A model generated the notes under the pieces. It was not told the DNA's origin, made no database searches, and saw only the letters and a program-made list of their open reading frames with translations. Positions 43,762 through 52,934 of a DNA stretch of 64,000 nt are shown in pieces. The stretch is from Candidatus Omnitrophota bacterium (GTDB taxonomy: Bacteria; Hinthialibacterota; Hinthialibacteria; Hinthialibacterales; Hinthialibacteraceae): positions 1 to 64,000 of the forward strand of contig JABLXU010000033.1 in the NCBI GenBank assembly GCA_013177805.1, read 5' to 3'. The translations under genes and the position numbers were made by a program. Positions within the stretch are counted from its first letter, which is position 1, and each line of letters opens with the position of its first letter.

Positions 43762-45939
43762 ATGGCTGAGTATGACCTGAATGCTTTCCGCATGCCCGAA
43801 ACCGAATCGGAATCCCTCTATGAGGAAGTGTTTAACCACGCGCCCATCGGTATCCTCATCACCGATCCCCACGCGCGGATCATTCAACACAATTCCGAGG
43901 CGGAACACATTCTGTTCAGCTCGGATCTCATCGGGAAAACGATCGAGGATTTCATCGCGCCGGACATGGACTCCAGCGTGTTCCGCTCCTCCTTGACCGC
44001 CCCCTCCAAATATCCCCTCTTTCTGACTTTGATCACCAACCGGGGAAGAGAAATCCGCGTGCATCTTCATCCCCTGCGCCGGGAAGGATTTTGCTGTTTG
44101 TTTCTCGAAGACAATACCGGCATCCTTACCCTGGAGCAGGAACTCCGGAATTTCAAGACGGCCATTGAAGCCGCCGATGATTCGATTCTGCTGTTTGACG
44201 AACAAGGCTTGATCTTTTACGTCAATCCGGCCTTCGAGAAGATGGTCGGCCTTCCCCCGGAAGGGATTCTGGGCCGGAAGATTCAAGAATTCTGGAGCGA
44301 TCAAGATCCCCCCGTGGTGCACAAGGACATCTGGCAATGCGTGCTCAAAGGCCAAAATTGGGCCGGGGAAATGATCTGGCTGCAGGGGAACCGGCAACCG
44401 GTCAACGTAGAAGTCCGGATTACCCCCATCTTCTCGGAAACCAAGAAAATCCTGGGCTTCATTTGCGTGCAGCGGGATATCAGCCACCGCAAGCGGATCG
44501 AAAAGCAGTTGGCGGACTACTCCAACAATCTGGAAAAACTGGTGGAGGAACGCACCCGCGCCTTGGCCAACTTGCATGACATCACGCAATTGTTTCACCG
44601 TACCGAAACGCTCGACCAGCGCCTGCGCCTGATTTTGATCGCCGCCACAGCCGGCGAAACGTTCCGGTTCAACCGGGCTTTCTTACTCCTGGTCGATAAA
44701 GACCGGCAGATGCTCAAGGGCCGTGTCGCGTTGGGCCCATCCAGTCCCGAGGAAGCCAACCGGATCTGGAGCCAACTGGAGCAAACCATTCCCAAAGACA
44801 CCCTGGCCAAACGGTTGCAGGCTTACCTGGATCATGTAGGCCAAGGGGACTACCACGTCAACCAGATCGTCCAACATCTGGCAGTCCCTTTGCACCACGA
44901 AACCTCTCTCCTGATACAATCCATCCGGCAGCGCCGTGCCTTCATCGTGAAAGACGGCCGCACGGATACGGAATTCGATCCCTCCATCCTGGCTCTCCTT
45001 GGCCAGGATCACTTTGCCGTGATCCCCCTCTTGGTGCAAGAAGATCCCATCGGGGTATTGATCGTGGACAAGGCCATCACCAAGCAACCGATCCTGCCCG
45101 AGGACATTCAAATGCTGGAAATCCTGGCGGCGCAGGCGGCGTTGGCCATCGCCCACGCGAACACTATGGAGGAGTTAGCCAAGAAGGTGAAGGAAACCGA
45201 GCACGCTTACTCGCAATTGCGGGAAAGTCAGGAAAAACTGTTCGAGGCCGGCAAGTTTGCCGCGCTCGGACAGATGGCGGCCACGGTGGCCCACGAAATC
45301 CGCACCCCCCTGGTGGCCATCGGCGGCTTTGTCAATCTCATGCTCAAAAACCGGGATTCGGGCGATCCCGAATACAGCCATCTGCGTATCGTCCGCGACG
45401 AAGCTCTCCGCCTGGAAGATGTCCTCAACCGCCTCCTGTTTTACGCCCGCCCTTCCAGCCCCATGGTGCAGACCCAGGATCTCAATTCCTTTATCCAGAT
45501 GGTGCTGACCTTTTTGAGCTCTGAACTCGAGTTCCACGAGATCAAGGTGGACCTGCGCTTGCAGGCGGATCTGCCGCCGATTGATTTTGACCGCAACCTG
45601 ATGCGTCAGGTGTTGCTGAACATTCTCCAAAATGCCATCCAATCCATGGAAAACGGTGGTACAATAACCATAACCACGAAGGAGGACAGCCAATGGGTGG
45701 ATGTGCGGGTCCGGGATACCGGTGTCGGCATCGCGGAAGAAAATCTCCACCGGATCTTTGAAGCCTTCTTTTCGACAAAACACGCGGGGACGGGACTGGG
45801 CTTGCACGTTTCCCAGCGGATCATACAAAGCCATGGTGGAACCCTCCATGTTGAGAGCCGTTTAGGGGAAGGGACCACGGTGGTGATTCGGCTTCCGAAG
45901 CGTCAGGAGGTCTCACGTGAAAAAAATTTTAGTCATTGA
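43762..45939 (+). CDS. PAS-PAS-GAF sensor histidine kinase
   Basis: The 725-residue protein has no membrane helix, so it senses in the cytoplasm. In order: PAS (about 18-130), PAS with PAC (about 133-255, ending FICVQRDISHRKRIEKQL), a short coiled coil, GAF (about 290-480), HisKA with VAHEIRTPLVAIGG (His 511), and HATPase with N-box NILQNAIQSM, G1 DTGVGI and G2 GTGLGL. The PAS domains show no heme or flavin signature I can identify. ATG 43762 follows AGAGAGGGG. The last 23 bases overlap the response regulator gene, a classical coupled pair. The signal and target are unknown. Confidence 0.93.
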   Translation: MAEYDLNAFRMPETESESLYEEVFNHAPIGILITDPHARIIQHNSEAEHILFSSDLIGKTIEDFIAPDMDSSVFRSSLTAPSKYPLFLTLITNRGREIRVHLHPLRREGFCCLFLEDNTGILTLEQELRNFKTAIEAADDSILLFDEQGLIFYVNPAFEKMVGLPPEGILGRKIQEFWSDQDPPVVHKDIWQCVLKGQNWAGEMIWLQGNRQPVNVEVRITPIFSETKKILGFICVQRDISHRKRIEKQLADYSNNLEKLVEERTRALANLHDITQLFHRTETLDQRLRLILIAATAGETFRFNRAFLLLVDKDRQMLKGRVALGPSSPEEANRIWSQLEQTIPKDTLAKRLQAYLDHVGQGDYHVNQIVQHLAVPLHHETSLLIQSIRQRRAFIVKDGRTDTEFDPSILALLGQDHFAVIPLLVQEDPIGVLIVDKAITKQPILPEDIQMLEILAAQAALAIAHANTMEELAKKVKETEHAYSQLRESQEKLFEAGKFAALGQMAATVAHEIRTPLVAIGGFVNLMLKNRDSGDPEYSHLRIVRDEALRLEDVLNRLLFYARPSSPMVQTQDLNSFIQMVLTFLSSELEFHEIKVDLRLQADLPPIDFDRNLMRQVLLNILQNAIQSMENGGTITITTKEDSQWVDVRVRDTGVGIAEENLHRIFEAFFSTKHAGTGLGLHVSQRIIQSHGGTLHVESRLGEGTTVVIRLPKRQEVSREKNFSH

Positions 45940-46279
45940 TGACGAAGTCTTCCTGCGCCAACTGTATCAGGCGGAGTTGAGGGACGAAGGGTACGACGTG
46001 GTGGTCGCCAAGGATGGTTTCGAGGGTCTTCTCTTATGTGAAAAAGAGAATCCGGACCTGGTGATTGTGGATATCCGCATGCCGGGCATGGATGGCTTGG
46101 AAACCATATCCCGCCTGCTGAATCAGGACCGCAAACGTCCGGTGATCATTCATTCCGCGTATCCGCATTATCAGGACAATTTCATGAGTTGGAACGCGGA
46201 CGCGTTCGTTGTGAAATCGGGTGATTTGTCCGATCTGAAAGAGACGATCAACTCCTTTCTGGCCAAGGTTGGCGCGTAA
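45917..46279 (+). CDS. Single-domain (CheY-like) response regulator
   Basis: This is a 120-residue receiver domain without an output domain. The acidic pair is in VIDDEVF, the phosphorylated Asp is D52 in LVIVDIRMPGMDG, the switch Ser is in IIHSAY and the conserved Lys in FVVKSGD. It is encoded in overlap with the kinase gene and is the likely phosphorelay partner. Without an output domain it must act by protein contact or as a phosphate carrier. Confidence 0.93.
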   Translation: MKKILVIDDEVFLRQLYQAELRDEGYDVVVAKDGFEGLLLCEKENPDLVIVDIRMPGMDGLETISRLLNQDRKRPVIIHSAYPHYQDNFMSWNADAFVVKSGDLSDLKETINSFLAKVGA

Positions 46280-46332
46280 TTTGTCCGGGGTGCCTTGTCC
46301 GTGCGCGGCTTTAGCCCTGCGGTGAAGAAAGG

Positions 46333-47286
46333 TTAGGCCGCCGGCGCGGCGTCATACACGGCGGTGTGGAGGTAATCGATTGCCAAGGGCAGGCAATACC
46401 GGTCATCCAGCCAGGCGGGATTTAGCACGACGTTTTGCGTGAGCCCCGCCCGGTGCCGCGACAAGAGATCCCATTCTTCCATCACCCGGAATCCGAATGG
46501 ATAAAAATATTGCGTTTTCCGGCTGGTGGTCCGGTAATCATATGTCCCATCCTTGCGGATTTTATCATCCAGAAACCGGAAACCGGCCCGGGCCGCCTCG
46601 CGCACAGCCATATCCCGCGTGTGCTGGTAATACTTGGCCAAACAGGATAATGTAATAGTCTGGTAGCCGATGTCATATCCTCCGTACTCTTCAAAATAGC
46701 CCGCCGGTTTTTGTCCCTCGAGCAAACGCTCCATTCGTTGAGCCGCGGCCCTTAAGAGCCCCTCGTCTTCCAGAACTTCTCCCGCAAGCCGCAGGGCGGT
46801 GGCTGACGCAGCCATTTGGTTCATGACCCGTGGATTCTCGTGGGTCATCACCCACCGCGCAGCCCGCATCACCGCGTCGTCCGGGGGATTTTCAGACAAC
46901 AGGCGGCAGGTCTCGGCCGCGGCATATAGCGTGAACGCTGTGACGCAAAACGAACGCTCATACGGCCAATATTCATCGAAACTCCCGTCCCCCCGCTGAA
47001 TCCGCGCCCAGAAGCGGACCGCCGCCATCGCCCATTCGCGGATCCGGGGAGCCCGATAAAAGCGGTTGTCCGCGCCCGGATACTCATACAGCAGAGCCAG
47101 AAAATGACCGGCCTCTTGAAACCGCGCGTTTACGAAATCCACCTGCCGGTAATGCCAATAATACCGGTCGAAACACCCGTACGTGGGCGATTGGGGATCC
47201 CGGTTACCCAATCCCAGAATCCGGCAGGCCTGGCCCAGGGCAATCTCCCCATACGGGGCACATGATACCGCATGCGGTTCAACCAT
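46333..47286 (-). CDS. Hypothetical protein with alpha/alpha-toroid character
   Basis: The 317-residue protein has no signal peptide and is made of helix pairs with Gly/aromatic-rich turns, for example AMAAVRFWARIQRGDGSFDEY, YGGYDIGYQTITLSCLAKYY and RFLDDKIRKDGTYDY. Repeats of this type are typical of (alpha/alpha)6-barrel enzymes or terpenoid-cyclase-like folds acting on carbohydrates or lipids. The RGDGSFDEYWPYERSFCVTA block (about residues 98-117) resembles the substrate-binding face of such folds, but I recognise no family. It is a single minus-strand gene; AT-rich DNA lies before its start. Confidence 0.65.
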   Translation of the reverse strand: MVEPHAVSCAPYGEIALGQACRILGLGNRDPQSPTYGCFDRYYWHYRQVDFVNARFQEAGHFLALLYEYPGADNRFYRAPRIREWAMAAVRFWARIQRGDGSFDEYWPYERSFCVTAFTLYAAAETCRLLSENPPDDAVMRAARWVMTHENPRVMNQMAASATALRLAGEVLEDEGLLRAAAQRMERLLEGQKPAGYFEEYGGYDIGYQTITLSCLAKYYQHTRDMAVREAARAGFRFLDDKIRKDGTYDYRTTSRKTQYFYPFGFRVMEEWDLLSRHRAGLTQNVVLNPAWLDDRYCLPLAIDYLHTAVYDAAPAA

Positions 47287-47511
47287 GGTGAATTAAGGAA
47301 ATTTTTCTCTTTTATATATATTAAAAGAATTAAATATTATGTTAATTCCAAAATTCTGGACTGGCGCGGAAAGCAATGGAGATTAGAATACTCTTCTCTT
47401 CCCTCTTCACCTAGAGGCGCTCCAGATGGAGAATCTCCTGAGGCGTATGGGCTGGGACGGACGAAAATCCCTTGGGAGGCTGGTTTTTCGGCGCAAACGG
47501 TTGTTCCATGA

Positions 47512-47517
47512 TATAAT
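47512..47517 (+). promoter_or_regulatory. Candidate -10 element of the Gls24 gene
   Basis: TATAAT lies 41 bases upstream of the start codon at 47558. There is no convincing -35 at the right distance, so this is only a tentative promoter for the Gls24-AmaP-gatC transcript. Confidence 0.3.
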
Positions 47518-47557
47518 GATTACTGAAGTGAAAGACCCGTGGGGTTGAGAGGTGTCC

Positions 47558-47956
47558 ATGGTCGGTTTTTTTGAAAACGAATTGGGCCGGGTGCAGATTT
47601 CTCCTTCCATTGTGCGCCGGATCATCATGCGGGAAGTGGAAAACAGCCGCTGTTTCCGTTTTCCAGGCATGAAGGGGGGCGAATCCGCCAGCCGGAAAAT
47701 CATGGAACGATACATCAAGGTCACTTTCGTTGATGGCAGTGTGGAAGCGACCCTGACTCTGACCGTTCTGTTTGGCACCAAGATCATCAAGGAAGCCCGG
47801 GAACTGCAGGGCAAGATCACCCGGGCGTTGGAGCTGACCGCCGGCTTGGTGGTCAGCCGGATTGCGCTTAACGTGGAAAATGTATACACGGTGGATGAAC
47901 CCCAACCACTCCTGCTGGAGCATGACGCGATCCAGATCAACGCGGTGAACCAATAA
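47558..47956 (+). CDS. Asp23/Gls24-family envelope stress protein
   Basis: ATG 47558 follows GAGAGG and gives 132 residues. The family core is present: LGRVQISPSIVRRIIMREV at the N-terminus, then YIKVTFVDGSVEATLTLTVLFGTKIIKEAREL and LELTAGLVVSRIALNVENVY. In Gram-positive bacteria Asp23 is bound to the membrane by AmaP and its loss triggers a wall-stress response. The next gene, 20 bases downstream, encodes an AmaP-like membrane protein, reproducing the pair. Its function outside Firmicutes is largely untested. Confidence 0.88.
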   Translation: MVGFFENELGRVQISPSIVRRIIMREVENSRCFRFPGMKGGESASRKIMERYIKVTFVDGSVEATLTLTVLFGTKIIKEARELQGKITRALELTAGLVVSRIALNVENVYTVDEPQPLLLEHDAIQINAVNQ

Positions 47957-47976
47957 GAGCCACTGAAAATGCGCTG

Positions 47977-48678
47977 ATGAAATATTTGAGCCTCCTCCTC
48001 ACGTTCGCCATCCTGTTTTGCTTGTGTCTTCTATCCTGGTATATCGTGTTTTGGGATGTCGCCGGGCTCAAGCAACTGAGTCTCACCTTGCTGGAACTTT
48101 CCACCCAACGGTGGGGAAAGCTTTTGTTCATTGCCCTGGGCCTGATTTCGATGGGATGTTGCATGGCGCTGATGGCCATGATGATGGGACTGGAACCAGG
48201 CATCCGGCCCCATATCACGATCGGCCATGAAAGCGGCGAAATCGGCATGTCGCTCACCGCAGTGGAAGAATTCATCAAACGCAAGGGACAAGCCATCAGC
48301 GGCGTGCGCGATATTTCCGTCCGGGCGGATTTGGAAAACGGCGGTCTGTCCTTAAAAACGAAGCTGGTTCTCGAATTGCAACAAAACATACCGGAATTCA
48401 CCCGGCATTTTCAGGAAAAAATCCAGCATGAATTGACCGAAACGTTGGGAGTAAATCAGATCCAGAAGATCGAGGTCCTGATCAAGAAAATCCTTCCTCG
48501 GGATAATTCGATTGAAGGCCGTTTTTTGACTCCGCCGGCCACCGTGCTTCTCAAAGATCCGGATACCGAATCCGCGCCGGTTGAAAATCCGGACATCCTT
48601 GATAAAAATCCCCGCCACCCCGACGCGGTAACCGCCGTTTTTACTGAAACCACCAAATCACCCAAGGAGGAATCATGA
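47977..48678 (+). CDS. AmaP-like membrane anchor protein for Gls24/Asp23
   Basis: The 233-residue protein has two N-terminal transmembrane helices (about 3-24 and 45-70), as AmaP does, followed by a cytoplasmic region with Asp23-like beta and helix elements (EIGMSLTAVEEFIKRKGQAI, LSLKTKLVLELQQNIPEF, KIEVLIKKIL) and a charged, Pro-rich tail. AmaP anchors Asp23 at the membrane in Staphylococcus. The stop overlaps the gatC start (ATGA), so expression is coupled to gatC. Confidence 0.78.
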   Translation: MKYLSLLLTFAILFCLCLLSWYIVFWDVAGLKQLSLTLLELSTQRWGKLLFIALGLISMGCCMALMAMMMGLEPGIRPHITIGHESGEIGMSLTAVEEFIKRKGQAISGVRDISVRADLENGGLSLKTKLVLELQQNIPEFTRHFQEKIQHELTETLGVNQIQKIEVLIKKILPRDNSIEGRFLTPPATVLLKDPDTESAPVENPDILDKNPRHPDAVTAVFTETTKSPKEES

Positions 48679-48962
48679 GTATCACCCCCGAGGAAGTGAA
48701 ACATATCGCGTTGCTCAGCCGCTTGGAACTCAAAGACGAAGAAGTGCCGATGTATACCGCCCATCTGGCTGAAATGCTGGAATACGTGCAAAAATTGAAG
48801 GAACTGAACGTGGACGGCGTGGAACCGATGTCTCACGCGTTGCCCATGTCCAATGTCATGCGGGATGATGTCGTCGAGCCTTCACTTCCCCGCGAAGAAG
48901 CGTTGAAAAACGCCCCCGACCGGTACGATCCGTACTTCCGGGTCCCCCGTGTCACCGAATAA
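48675..48962 (+). CDS. gatC: Aspartyl/glutamyl-tRNA amidotransferase subunit C
   Basis: This 95-residue protein has the GatC pattern: MSITPEEVKHIALLSRLEL, then MLEYVQKLKELNVDGVEPM and a C-terminal RDDVVEPSLPREEALKNAP. It stabilises the GatA-GatB complex that amidates Glu-tRNA(Gln) and Asp-tRNA(Asn). AAGGAGG lies upstream of ATG 48675. gatA and gatB do not follow: the next gene is a secreted protein, so the gene is separated from its partners and joined to the envelope-stress pair. Confidence 0.95.
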   Translation: MSITPEEVKHIALLSRLELKDEEVPMYTAHLAEMLEYVQKLKELNVDGVEPMSHALPMSNVMRDDVVEPSLPREEALKNAPDRYDPYFRVPRVTE

Positions 48963-48968
48963 GGCTGT

Positions 48969-49706
48969 ATGTCCTCCCCCCGTTTCCCCCGCCGTTTCGG
49001 GTGGTTTGTGGTGTCAGCCGGGACAGCTGTTGCGCTTTCAGCGTTTCCGCATGGGGTGGATACCTACAACTTGATGTCCAAATTATTCGTGGAGGAATAC
49101 CACGCCCGCTACGCGAAAACGGCGTCCGCTCCGGACACAGGATGGGCTGCGTATCCAGTCGAATCCCGCTACGCCGCTTTCGAGGATGTGTATTACCTTT
49201 ACCTCCTGTCACAACTGGATCCCAACACCAACCAATTTCCACCCCCCCGGCCGGTTCCGGATGAAAACCGGATGGGTTTCATTGTTCTCCGGACTCCTTC
49301 GGCCGGCGAAGGGCGGGTGATCCCTCACCTGAAATCCTCCGCGTTCACTCTCCAACTGGATTCCCACCCCCCCGTGGAGGCCGAAACCATCGAGGACGAT
49401 CCACTACGCCGGTTCCCGGTATTAGCGGACACCCGTTCCGATTCGTGCCTCGTTTGGTTTTCACGTATCCGGTGGGATAAAGACATCCCCCTGGCCCCGC
49501 ATGAACTGCGGTTGGTGATCCACCGGCCCGCCCCCAAACCTCCTGTGGTTTTCACCTGGAAAATTCCAGATGGATTTCCCATTGGGAACGCCCGGTATGA
49601 ATCGGACATTTGGACAGTGGTGCGGGAACGCTATGCTATAATGCCCATGCCTCCTCATCTACCAGGCGCTGCTTCCGGCGCTACGGCGAATCCACGAAAT
49701 CCTTAA
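48969..49706 (+). CDS. Secreted hypothetical protein
   Basis: The 245-residue protein has a signal peptide (core WFVVSAGTAVALSAF, about residues 12-26) and starts six bases after gatC. The body is beta-rich with many Pro and aromatic residues (WAAYPVESRYAAFEDVYYLY, then an LVIHRPAPKPPVVFTWKIPD block). No catalytic motif, lipobox or known domain is visible. Position suggests co-transcription with gatC; a function cannot be given. Confidence 0.7.
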   Translation: MSSPRFPRRFGWFVVSAGTAVALSAFPHGVDTYNLMSKLFVEEYHARYAKTASAPDTGWAAYPVESRYAAFEDVYYLYLLSQLDPNTNQFPPPRPVPDENRMGFIVLRTPSAGEGRVIPHLKSSAFTLQLDSHPPVEAETIEDDPLRRFPVLADTRSDSCLVWFSRIRWDKDIPLAPHELRLVIHRPAPKPPVVFTWKIPDGFPIGNARYESDIWTVVRERYAIMPMPPHLPGAASGATANPRNP

Positions 49707-49740
49707 GGAAGGGGAGGTTCAGAATCCACTCCCCCGGTGC

Positions 49741-50304
49741 GTGAAGATGAAGAGATTGACAATCCCCTTCTTTGTCCTGTTGGGGGCCGCCGGCCTGTCC
49801 ACCGCCCATTTGAACAGCATTTCCGATTCGGTCATCGAACTCCGGAACAATGAGATTCAAATGAAACTCCGGTTTACCCTGATTTGCACCCTGGAACTGT
49901 TTCAAATCGATCTGAACGGAGACTTGATCTTGTCCGAAGAAGAAATCCAGCCGGTCAAGCCCATGATGTATTATTATTTGTCCAACAAGATCAAGGTGTT
50001 GGCGGATGGACGCCAGTTGAAAATGGAGATGAGAAACGTAACCTTCAAAGTGGAAGAGGATGATTCATATGTCACTTTCGATTTGCGCTTTCCCTTCCAG
50101 AAAAAACCGGACGCCTTTCTGGTCCTTTGCAACGTGCTGGAAGAAACGGATCCGTATCACCGCAATTTGGCGGAAATCAAGATGAATGGAAACGAGTATC
50201 TCTTCATGTTCACCAACACCAATTATTTCAACAGCGCCGAGGCCCGCCCTCAACCCGCGGGAGAAATCGCTCCAGCCACACCGGCACCATCCGCCAACGG
50301 ATAA
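49741..50304 (+). CDS. Secreted hypothetical protein with an EF-hand-like loop
   Basis: The protein has about 187 residues from GTG 49741, or 185 from ATG 49747. The signal peptide core is IPFFVLLGAAGLSTA. A DLNGDLILSEEE segment (about 57-68) has the Asp/Asn spacing and final Glu of an EF-hand calcium loop. The rest is beta-strand-rich (MRNVTFKVEEDDSYVTFDLR). No enzyme motif is present. It may be a calcium-binding envelope protein. The start 34 bases after the previous gene suggests a shared transcript. Confidence 0.68.
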   Translation: MKMKRLTIPFFVLLGAAGLSTAHLNSISDSVIELRNNEIQMKLRFTLICTLELFQIDLNGDLILSEEEIQPVKPMMYYYLSNKIKVLADGRQLKMEMRNVTFKVEEDDSYVTFDLRFPFQKKPDAFLVLCNVLEETDPYHRNLAEIKMNGNEYLFMFTNTNYFNSAEARPQPAGEIAPATPAPSANG

Positions 50305-50335
50305 GCGATCGGGGTGAGCCTCCTGTCCAGGGGCA

Positions 50336-51001
50336 TTATTGCAACTCCGCGAAACGGATTAGGTCTTCTTTCCGGCCGATCACCAGCAACATTTCGTTTT
50401 CCGCGATGACATGCTCGGGAGTGGGGAAGGGATTTTCGGTGGCTTCTTCGTCTTCGGAATTATAAATAGCAGCGATATTGATGCCGTAGGTTTTCCGCAA
50501 GTGCAATTCGGCCAATGTTTTGCCGCAAATAGAGTGGGGAGGCCGGATTTTCGCCGCGGCCAGGTTCACGCCGAGGGAAAGCAAATCTTCGATGGAAACA
50601 GCCGTCAGCCGGACCGCCAGTTCCTTGGCCAGATCTTCTTCGGGATACACCAGTTCGTCCGCGCCGATCTCCTGCAGGATGCTGCGTTCGAGGGGATTGG
50701 AGGCGCGGGTGATAACGCGCTTCACACCCATTTTCTTGAGGAGCACCGTGGTCAACAAGTTGGCTTGAAAATTGTCCCCGATGCATACCACGGCAGCGTC
50801 CACATCGGAAATATCCAGGGCCGCCAGGGCCTTCTCATTCGTGGAATTTAACTGAACAGCCAATGTGACTTTGTCTTTGATTTCGTCCACCGGTTCCATG
50901 TTCGAGTCGATGGCAATCACCTCAGCGCCTCGTTCCGCCAAGAAAACCGCCAGGTTCCGGCCCAGAATCCCCAGTCCGATCACCGCGATTTTTTTCTTCA
51001 T
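50336..51001 (-). CDS. trkA: Potassium uptake gating protein (TrkA/KtrA, single RCK unit)
   Basis: The 221-residue protein has one RCK-N Rossmann domain (IAVIGLGILGRNLA, acidic VIAIDSN, then VVCIGDNFQANLL) and one RCK-C domain (SICGKTLAELHLRKTYGINI and EMLLVIGRKEDL). A single RCK unit makes it KtrA-like rather than the double E. coli TrkA. It binds nucleotides and gates the membrane subunit encoded just upstream (24 bases). ATG 51001 follows AAGGAAG. Confidence 0.93.
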   Translation of the reverse strand: MKKKIAVIGLGILGRNLAVFLAERGAEVIAIDSNMEPVDEIKDKVTLAVQLNSTNEKALAALDISDVDAAVVCIGDNFQANLLTTVLLKKMGVKRVITRASNPLERSILQEIGADELVYPEEDLAKELAVRLTAVSIEDLLSLGVNLAAAKIRPPHSICGKTLAELHLRKTYGINIAAIYNSEDEEATENPFPTPEHVIAENEMLLVIGRKEDLIRFAELQ

Positions 51002-51025
51002 GGGTGTCTTCCTTTCCGCGCCCTG

Positions 51026-52801
51026 CTATCCGATCACGATGGTGCCGGATGGATACGTGTAAAGGGCCTCGTCTTTTTTCTTGATCAAACCCAGCACCAA
51101 GGTGAGCGGGCCCACCCGGCCCACGTACATGGTTAGAATGAGAATCATTTTTCCCAAAGGGCTTAGCTCGGGTGTCACCCCCAACGACAATCCCACCGTA
51201 CCGAATGCCGACAACACTTCAAAGAGCAAAACCAAAAAATCCTGTTCCGGCTCCGCGTACACCAGGGCGATGGCCGATAACGCGACAAACGCCGTGGCCA
51301 GGCCGCTCACCACGAATGCCGTATGGACCGCCTGCTGAACGATTGTCCGGCCCATAATCTCGATGTGCGGACGCCCTTTGAGGAGTGAACGAGTGGAATA
51401 ATACAACATGCCGGCTGTGGATACCTTAATCCCCCCGGCCGTTCCTCCCGGAGCCCCCCCGATAAACATTAGAATCATGAGAATCACGATCGTCCAGGGC
51501 GCGAGCCACGCCAGGGGAATCGTATTAAAACCCGCCGTGCGGGCGCTGACGGAATGAAAGAACGAGGCTAGCAACGTTTCCAGCCAGGTGGAACGGCTCC
51601 AGTCCCCTCCCCACCACACAGCGAGCATGCCGCCTGCAAGCAGCACGGCGGTGACCCGCAGGACTACCCGGGTATGCAGGCTGAGAGGGGAAGTTCGTTT
51701 TCCAAACACAAAGTGAAACACCCGCATGGTCAATTCATATTGAACCGTGAAACCGATCCCTCCCGCGATGATCAAGGACGAAACCGTCAAGACAATCAGA
51801 GGGGAGTCCCGGAACGATTCCAAGTTGTTGGAAAAGGTGGAGAAACCCGCGTTGCAGAACGCCGAGACAGAATGAAACACCGCGGCAAAAAAGGCGTCCG
51901 GCCAGGCATGCCACCGGGAATAAAATCCCACAGCCAAGAAGGCCGTGCCCACCAACTCGAACAAAAAGGTATTGAGCAGCATGATCCGCAAGAACGAAGC
52001 CACCTGTTGGCCTCCTTCGCGGACCAGGATGTCTTGCATCACCAAACGGCCCCGCAGGCTTGAACTTTGTCCAAATGTAAACATAAAAATGCCCACAAAG
52101 GTCATAATGCCGAACCCGCCCAACTGAATGAGCAATACGATAAAGATCTGGCCGAGTTGCGAAAACCGGGTGGCGGTGTCTACCACAGTCAAGCCGGTCA
52201 CGCAAACCGCCGAGGTGGAGGTAAACAATGCGTCGAGAAAGGAAATATTCGGCACGAGCCCGCCATGCGTGGCGCGGGGCAGCATCAATAAAGCGGTGCC
52301 AATTAGAATCAATAAAATAAAGGACAACGAAACCGTGGCCGCGGGTGTAAATGATAAAAAGAACAACCGCCGTCCCGCCTCGTATCCCCGCCGGATCAAC
52401 ACCCAAATGAAATACGCTTGCAAAACGAGCAGGTAGATTTGAATAAGGATGACCGATGATCCCGGCCTCCAGGGTTCCCCCGAATACCGGCTGCGCAAAA
52501 ACACGAATTCCCCAATCAAAAAGAGGATCAAAAATAGTTCAAAAATCAGGTAGCGGATCGGCCTGCGGGTCCGGATGGCCTGCGCGGTTTCCATAATGAC
52601 CAGAATAAAAAACAGGCACACGACCAAAAAATTCACCCAAATCAACCCTGCATGGACCGCATCCGGGAAGGCAAATCCAATTTGCAGGATCAACGAACCG
52701 GTGGTCAACACGCAGGCAACCGCCAGAGCCCCACGATACAAGGAGGCCCGCCATTTTCCTCCCGGCCCAGGAGGGGAAACCAACCACGTGGATTTAGCCA
52801 T
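51026..52801 (-). CDS. trkH: Potassium transporter membrane subunit TrkH/KtrB
   Basis: The 591-residue protein is polytopic. The C-terminal 420 residues contain the four pore-loop repeats of SKT transporters with conserved glycines (for example STSAVCVTGLT, SVSAFCNAGF, SVSARTAGFN and SAFGTVGLSLG). The N-terminal 160 residues add about four extra helices before the first pore repeat, an extension seen in long TrkH forms of Bacteroidetes and relatives. With the TrkA-like protein it forms the high-affinity potassium uptake system. AAAAGGG lies immediately before the ATG. Confidence 0.93.
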   Translation of the reverse strand: MAKSTWLVSPPGPGGKWRASLYRGALAVACVLTTGSLILQIGFAFPDAVHAGLIWVNFLVVCLFFILVIMETAQAIRTRRPIRYLIFELFLILFLIGEFVFLRSRYSGEPWRPGSSVILIQIYLLVLQAYFIWVLIRRGYEAGRRLFFLSFTPAATVSLSFILLILIGTALLMLPRATHGGLVPNISFLDALFTSTSAVCVTGLTVVDTATRFSQLGQIFIVLLIQLGGFGIMTFVGIFMFTFGQSSSLRGRLVMQDILVREGGQQVASFLRIMLLNTFLFELVGTAFLAVGFYSRWHAWPDAFFAAVFHSVSAFCNAGFSTFSNNLESFRDSPLIVLTVSSLIIAGGIGFTVQYELTMRVFHFVFGKRTSPLSLHTRVVLRVTAVLLAGGMLAVWWGGDWSRSTWLETLLASFFHSVSARTAGFNTIPLAWLAPWTIVILMILMFIGGAPGGTAGGIKVSTAGMLYYSTRSLLKGRPHIEIMGRTIVQQAVHTAFVVSGLATAFVALSAIALVYAEPEQDFLVLLFEVLSAFGTVGLSLGVTPELSPLGKMILILTMYVGRVGPLTLVLGLIKKKDEALYTYPSGTIVIG

Positions 52802-52934
52802 CCCTTTTCTCTATCTTCCATCCCAAGCGATTTCTTATCATACAGTACACACAATTCCTCCTCTTCCGGCCGGTTCCAACGGCGCGGCAGAGACAGGAGC
52901 CGGGCACGAAGGATTGGGAAGCCACAAGGACCGG

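Noticed and set aside
43594-44598. N-terminal extension of the TPR gene frame.
   Set aside because: It lies antisense to the histidine kinase; a good ATG at 43593 starts just before the TPR repeats.
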